Assembly: GCF_900112065.1 (NCBI RefSeq)
Contig: NZ_FOKE01000003.1
Location: 566,249-630,248 of the forward strand
From: Cohnella sp. OV330
GTDB lineage: Bacteria > Bacillota > Bacilli > Paenibacillales > Paenibacillaceae
Reading direction: 5' to 3'
DNA length: 64,000 nt
In this document: positions 61,690-64,000 of the stretch, piece after piece
Numbering within the stretch: the first letter of the stretch is position 1
Layout: every line of letters starts with the position of its first letter
Position numbers and translations under genes: made by a program
Notes under the pieces: generated by a model
What the model was told of the DNA's origin: nothing
What the model saw: only the letters and a program-made list of their open reading frames with translations
Database searches by the model: none

Positions 61690-62202
61690 TCAGTCCTGCT
61701 CCTCGCTTGCGACCGCCGCGTCCCGGATCTGCTCGAACGTGAGCGGCGTATAGTCCCAGTGCTCGACGCAAACGTTGAAGTAATTTTTACCCTCGTACTT
61801 CTGGCCGTGGATATGCCCGTGGACGTTGACGTACGGCATATGCTTGTTCATGTACATCGGCTCGTGCGAGAGGAAGAAGAAGTCTTTGTAAATGATCGGA
61901 TACTCGCTTACCTGCTCGAATCCCGCCTCCAGCCACCAGCTCCGCGACCGCCCCCGGTCGTGATTGCCCAGGATCAGCGTCTTGCGGCCAAGCAGCCGGG
62001 ACACGATCTCTCGCGTCCGTTCCAAATTCAAAAACGAAAAATCCCCCAAATGAAAGACCGCATCATCCTTGCCCACCGCGGCATTCCATCGTTCGATCAT
62101 GACTTCCGTCATCTCCTCGGCGTCCGCGAAGGGCCGGGACTCGAAGTCGATAATGTTGCGGTGTCCGAAGTGATGATCGGAAATAAAAAATGTTTGGGTC
62201 AT
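61690..62202 (-). CDS. Metallophosphoesterase (calcineurin-like)
   Basis: 170 residues from the ATG at 62202, after GGGGAGGGG; the frame is open to 62496 but overlaps the lipase gene. Metal-binding motifs are FISDHHFGH (residues 6-14), FHLGDFS, LGNHDRG, and VHGHIHG. This short form matches phage- and Bacilli-type phosphoesterases annotated as YfcE-like or phosphohydrolase. Substrate unknown. Downstream of the lipase gene with a 38-base gap, so probably co-transcribed. Confidence 0.9.
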   Translation of the reverse strand: MTQTFFISDHHFGHRNIIDFESRPFADAEEMTEVMIERWNAAVGKDDAVFHLGDFSFLNLERTREIVSRLLGRKTLILGNHDRGRSRSWWLEAGFEQVSEYPIIYKDFFFLSHEPMYMNKHMPYVNVHGHIHGQKYEGKNYFNVCVEHWDYTPLTFEQIRDAAVASEEQD

Positions 62203-62240
62203 CGGCAGCCCCTCCCCTTCCTCAACGATTCGACGATCCT

Positions 62241-63143
62241 TTAACGATTCAAGGCTTTTTTCCGCTTTTCGTCCGCAAGCCGCTTCGCGATCCAATCCCG
62301 AATCGCGGCCAGCACGGGCTCGCGCGCCAGTTCGTTGTGCAGCTCGTGCTTGTAGCCGTGCCATTCCCGGTAATCGCAGAGGGGGCCTGCCCTTTCCGCG
62401 AACTGCCGGCTGGCCGCGACCGAGGTGACCCGGTCGTCGTCCCCGTGCATGAGCAGGGTGGGCACGCTTAGCTCGTCGGCGTGCTGGATCGCCCACGGTC
62501 CAGCGCGCTGTACGCCGAAGAAGAAACGCGCCGTGATGTGGCCATGGCCGAGCGGATCGCTGCGATATCGCTCAGCCATGGCGGGATCGGTCGTCAGGTG
62601 TTCGACTTTCATCGGCCGTTTGTTCGTGAAGCCCGGGTAGAGCCGCTCGACCAGCCGTCCGATGACGACCTGCGCCTGCGGCGGCGCGAACGCCAGCCTA
62701 AGCCAGGGGCTGCCGATGACCGCGCCGACGACGTTCGGTTTACGCCGCAGCAGGTAGTTCAGCGCCACGTTGCCGCCCATGCTGTGCCCGTACAAAATGA
62801 CGGGGACGCCCGGATATCGCCGCGCAGCTTCGGCGAACAGCAGATTCACGCCTTCGAGCAGCCCCTCGTAGCTGGGCGTATGGCCGCGCTTGCCGGCGGT
62901 CCGGCCATGTCCGCGCTGGTCGAAGCCGAGCGCCGCGTATCCCGCTTCGTTCAACATTGCCGCGACGTGATCGTAGCGCCCCATATGCTCGCCCATGCCG
63001 TGCACGAGCAGCACGACGGCGGATGGCGCCTGCGCTTCCGTTCGTTCTGTGGCGCCTCGTTCGTTTGTTCCGCCTGCCGTCCACTCGCCGGCCGCCATGA
63101 CGGTTCCGTCGGACAATGTCCTGGAGAAAGGTTGAAAGGTCAC
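62241..63143 (-). CDS. Alpha/beta hydrolase, monoacylglycerol lipase-like
   Basis: 300 residues from a GTG nine bases after AAGGAG. The nucleophile elbow is YGHSMGGN; the oxyanion region is VLLVHGMGEHMGRYDHVA; the acid Asp and His lie in LLMHGDDDRVT and the last GYKHELHNE block. These match lysophospholipase/monoacylglycerol lipase proteins (Hydrolase_4). No signal peptide, so it is cytoplasmic. It precedes the phosphoesterase in an apparent two-gene operon. Confidence 0.9.
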   Translation of the reverse strand: MTFQPFSRTLSDGTVMAAGEWTAGGTNERGATERTEAQAPSAVVLLVHGMGEHMGRYDHVAAMLNEAGYAALGFDQRGHGRTAGKRGHTPSYEGLLEGVNLLFAEAARRYPGVPVILYGHSMGGNVALNYLLRRKPNVVGAVIGSPWLRLAFAPPQAQVVIGRLVERLYPGFTNKRPMKVEHLTTDPAMAERYRSDPLGHGHITARFFFGVQRAGPWAIQHADELSVPTLLMHGDDDRVTSVAASRQFAERAGPLCDYREWHGYKHELHNELAREPVLAAIRDWIAKRLADEKRKKALNR

Positions 63144-63279
63144 GGAGAGTCGCTCCTTCGCTCAAAAGTCGCCGGTGCATTTGTTCTATTATATGCCGAC
63201 GCATGCCCGGGAAGGAAGCGGTTCGTCAATCGTGCCGGATTCTAGAAGAGGGCTCGCCTCGCTAGAGTACGCACCAAAG

Positions 63280-63314
63280 AAGCGAAACAGCGTTAGAGCG
63301 CCGCTGTTTCGCTT
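63280..63314 (-). terminator. Terminator of the membrane acyltransferase gene
   Basis: AAGCGAAACAGCG and CGCTGTTTCGCTT form a perfect 13-bp stem with a 9-base loop. On the minus strand CTTCTTTGG follows, a moderate T-tract. It lies just past the stop of the gene at 63361. Confidence 0.75.
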
Positions 63315-63360
63315 CCAAAGGGAGCCAGGCTTCCAAGAATAACGCTTAAGATTGGAGGGG

Positions 63361-64000
63361 CTATCCCGCCCGGGAGACCTCGGCCTGACCCTCGTTTAAA
63401 CGAGGCGCCGGCGCGCGCACGCCGCGCAGCTTGTCCAGGCGCATCCATGCATAGGTGAGCGCCGCGCATTGCGCCAACGCGAGGCAGGATAGCAGTACCT
63501 CTTGCAGGACTACCGGGTTTGCGTTGGTCCATCCGAATACGAGCAGGTCTAGCTTGATTAGCAGCGTATGGCCGAAAAAGGTCACGAGACTGAACCGGTT
63601 GAGCAGACGGTGATGCCGCCTGACCGCATCCCACCGTATGCGCGCGATGCCATAGAACATCAGGATCGAGGCCGGCAGCGTCGAAAAGGCAAGCCTGTAA
63701 TCGTCGCTCCAGTCGGCCGTTTCCCATAAAAAAGCCGTCTCCGCTGCGGCCAGCAAGCCGGTCAGCGCGAGCAGCGGACGAACCGGCAGCCTTTTGAACG
63801 CTTCCTCACGTCTTGCGAGCAGCACGCCGGCACCGACGAAGACGAGTCCGAAGCCGCCGTAGTTGACGAGCGCCTTCGCCGCCATATGCGCGCTTTCAGA
63901 TCCGAACAAGTCCGGCCAAGCCGCTCTGACCAACCCGCTCGGCGTGCCGGCGAGGCATTCCGCTGCCGCAAGCGACAGCGCGGCGTACCCGATCAGCTGC
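63361..64000 (-). CDS. Membrane protein, probable acyltransferase-3 family (partial)
   Basis: The frame runs from the stop at 63361 to the window edge with no stop, giving at least 212 residues of C-terminal part. It contains about six hydrophobic segments, with basic loops (IRWDAVRRHHRLLNRFSLVTFFGHTLLIKL) like the second half of acyltransferase-3/OafA-type proteins; the RFSLVTFFGHTLLI stretch is in the usual place near the C-terminal helices. These transfer acyl groups to surface glycans. The catalytic N-terminal part, including the conserved His, is outside the window, so the family call is tentative. Confidence 0.55.
   Translation of the reverse strand, partial: QLIGYAALSLAAAECLAGTPSGLVRAAWPDLFGSESAHMAAKALVNYGGFGLVFVGAGVLLARREEAFKRLPVRPLLALTGLLAAAETAFLWETADWSDDYRLAFSTLPASILMFYGIARIRWDAVRRHHRLLNRFSLVTFFGHTLLIKLDLLVFGWTNANPVVLQEVLLSCLALAQCAALTYAWMRLDKLRGVRAPAPRLNEGQAEVSRAG

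Noticed and set aside
63280-63314. Copy of an array 1 unit
   Set aside because: The stem contains GAAACAGCG, similar to part of the array 1 unit, but the rest does not match; it is better explained as a terminator.

Overview
The window looks like chromosome from a spore-forming, high-GC member of the Paenibacillaceae, most like Cohnella or Paenibacillus. The basis is a complete GerA-type germinant receptor operon, YesM/YesN-type two-component regulators next to a carbohydrate ABC transporter, Bacillus-like Shine-Dalgarno sequences (AGGAGG), a des-desK-desR thermosensing locus, and many secreted or cytoplasmic glycoside hydrolases. No rRNA, tRNA, CRISPR or prophage was seen. Most of the window is ordinary chromosomal sequence, with one transposase-like gene near 36 kb.

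Layout. 0-6 kb: HAD phosphatases, a DHA2-type multidrug exporter, a Nudix hydrolase and a pyridoxamine-phosphate-oxidase-fold protein. 5-13.3 kb: a carbohydrate island with a LacI regulator divergent from a GH2 beta-mannosidase, an AraC regulator, and a GH78 alpha-L-rhamnosidase. 13.4-17.7 kb: germinant receptor subunits A, B and C plus a small CLC_0170-like membrane protein. 17.8-27.3 kb: a DinB-fold protein, an MFS exporter, a lactonase, a UvrD/PcrA-like helicase, a DUF3052 protein, then a ROK sugar kinase, a NAGPA-type protein and a second lactonase. 27.4-35.2 kb: a 1.2-kilo-residue secreted GH44 enzyme divergent from a NarL-type regulator and a very large hybrid kinase that carries two different kinase cores.

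35.2-38 kb is the most accessory-looking stretch: a purine-rich short-repeat array, an IS1595-like transposase gene with a promoter overlapped by a LexA/DinR-like box, an unknown coiled-coil protein and a small L,D-transpeptidase. 38.1-46.1 kb: a YesM/YesN pair, an ABC sugar importer without its own ATPase, and a cytoplasmic GH5 enzyme, together an oligosaccharide uptake and hydrolysis unit. 46.3-55 kb: mixed metabolic genes, including an FAD/Rieske oxidoreductase, an S66 peptidase, a gamma carbonic anhydrase, and an Lrp regulator divergent from a BMP-type lipoprotein plus Rieske oxygenase. 55-58.4 kb: a three-gene GDP-mannose/glycosyltransferase operon. 58.6-61.6 kb: des-desK-desR with DesR-like operators. 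The right end holds a phosphoesterase, a monoacylglycerol-lipase-like hydrolase and part of a membrane acyltransferase.

The most unusual signals are: (1) four unrelated intergenic tandem arrays in the first 20 kb that all have a repeat length of about 51 bp, each unit carrying a short hairpin; (2) the double-kinase hybrid sensor and the inverted/direct repeat cluster between it and the GH44 gene; (3) the transposase-like gene under an apparent SOS-type operator; (4) a helicase gene whose consensus promoter predicts a leaderless transcript.
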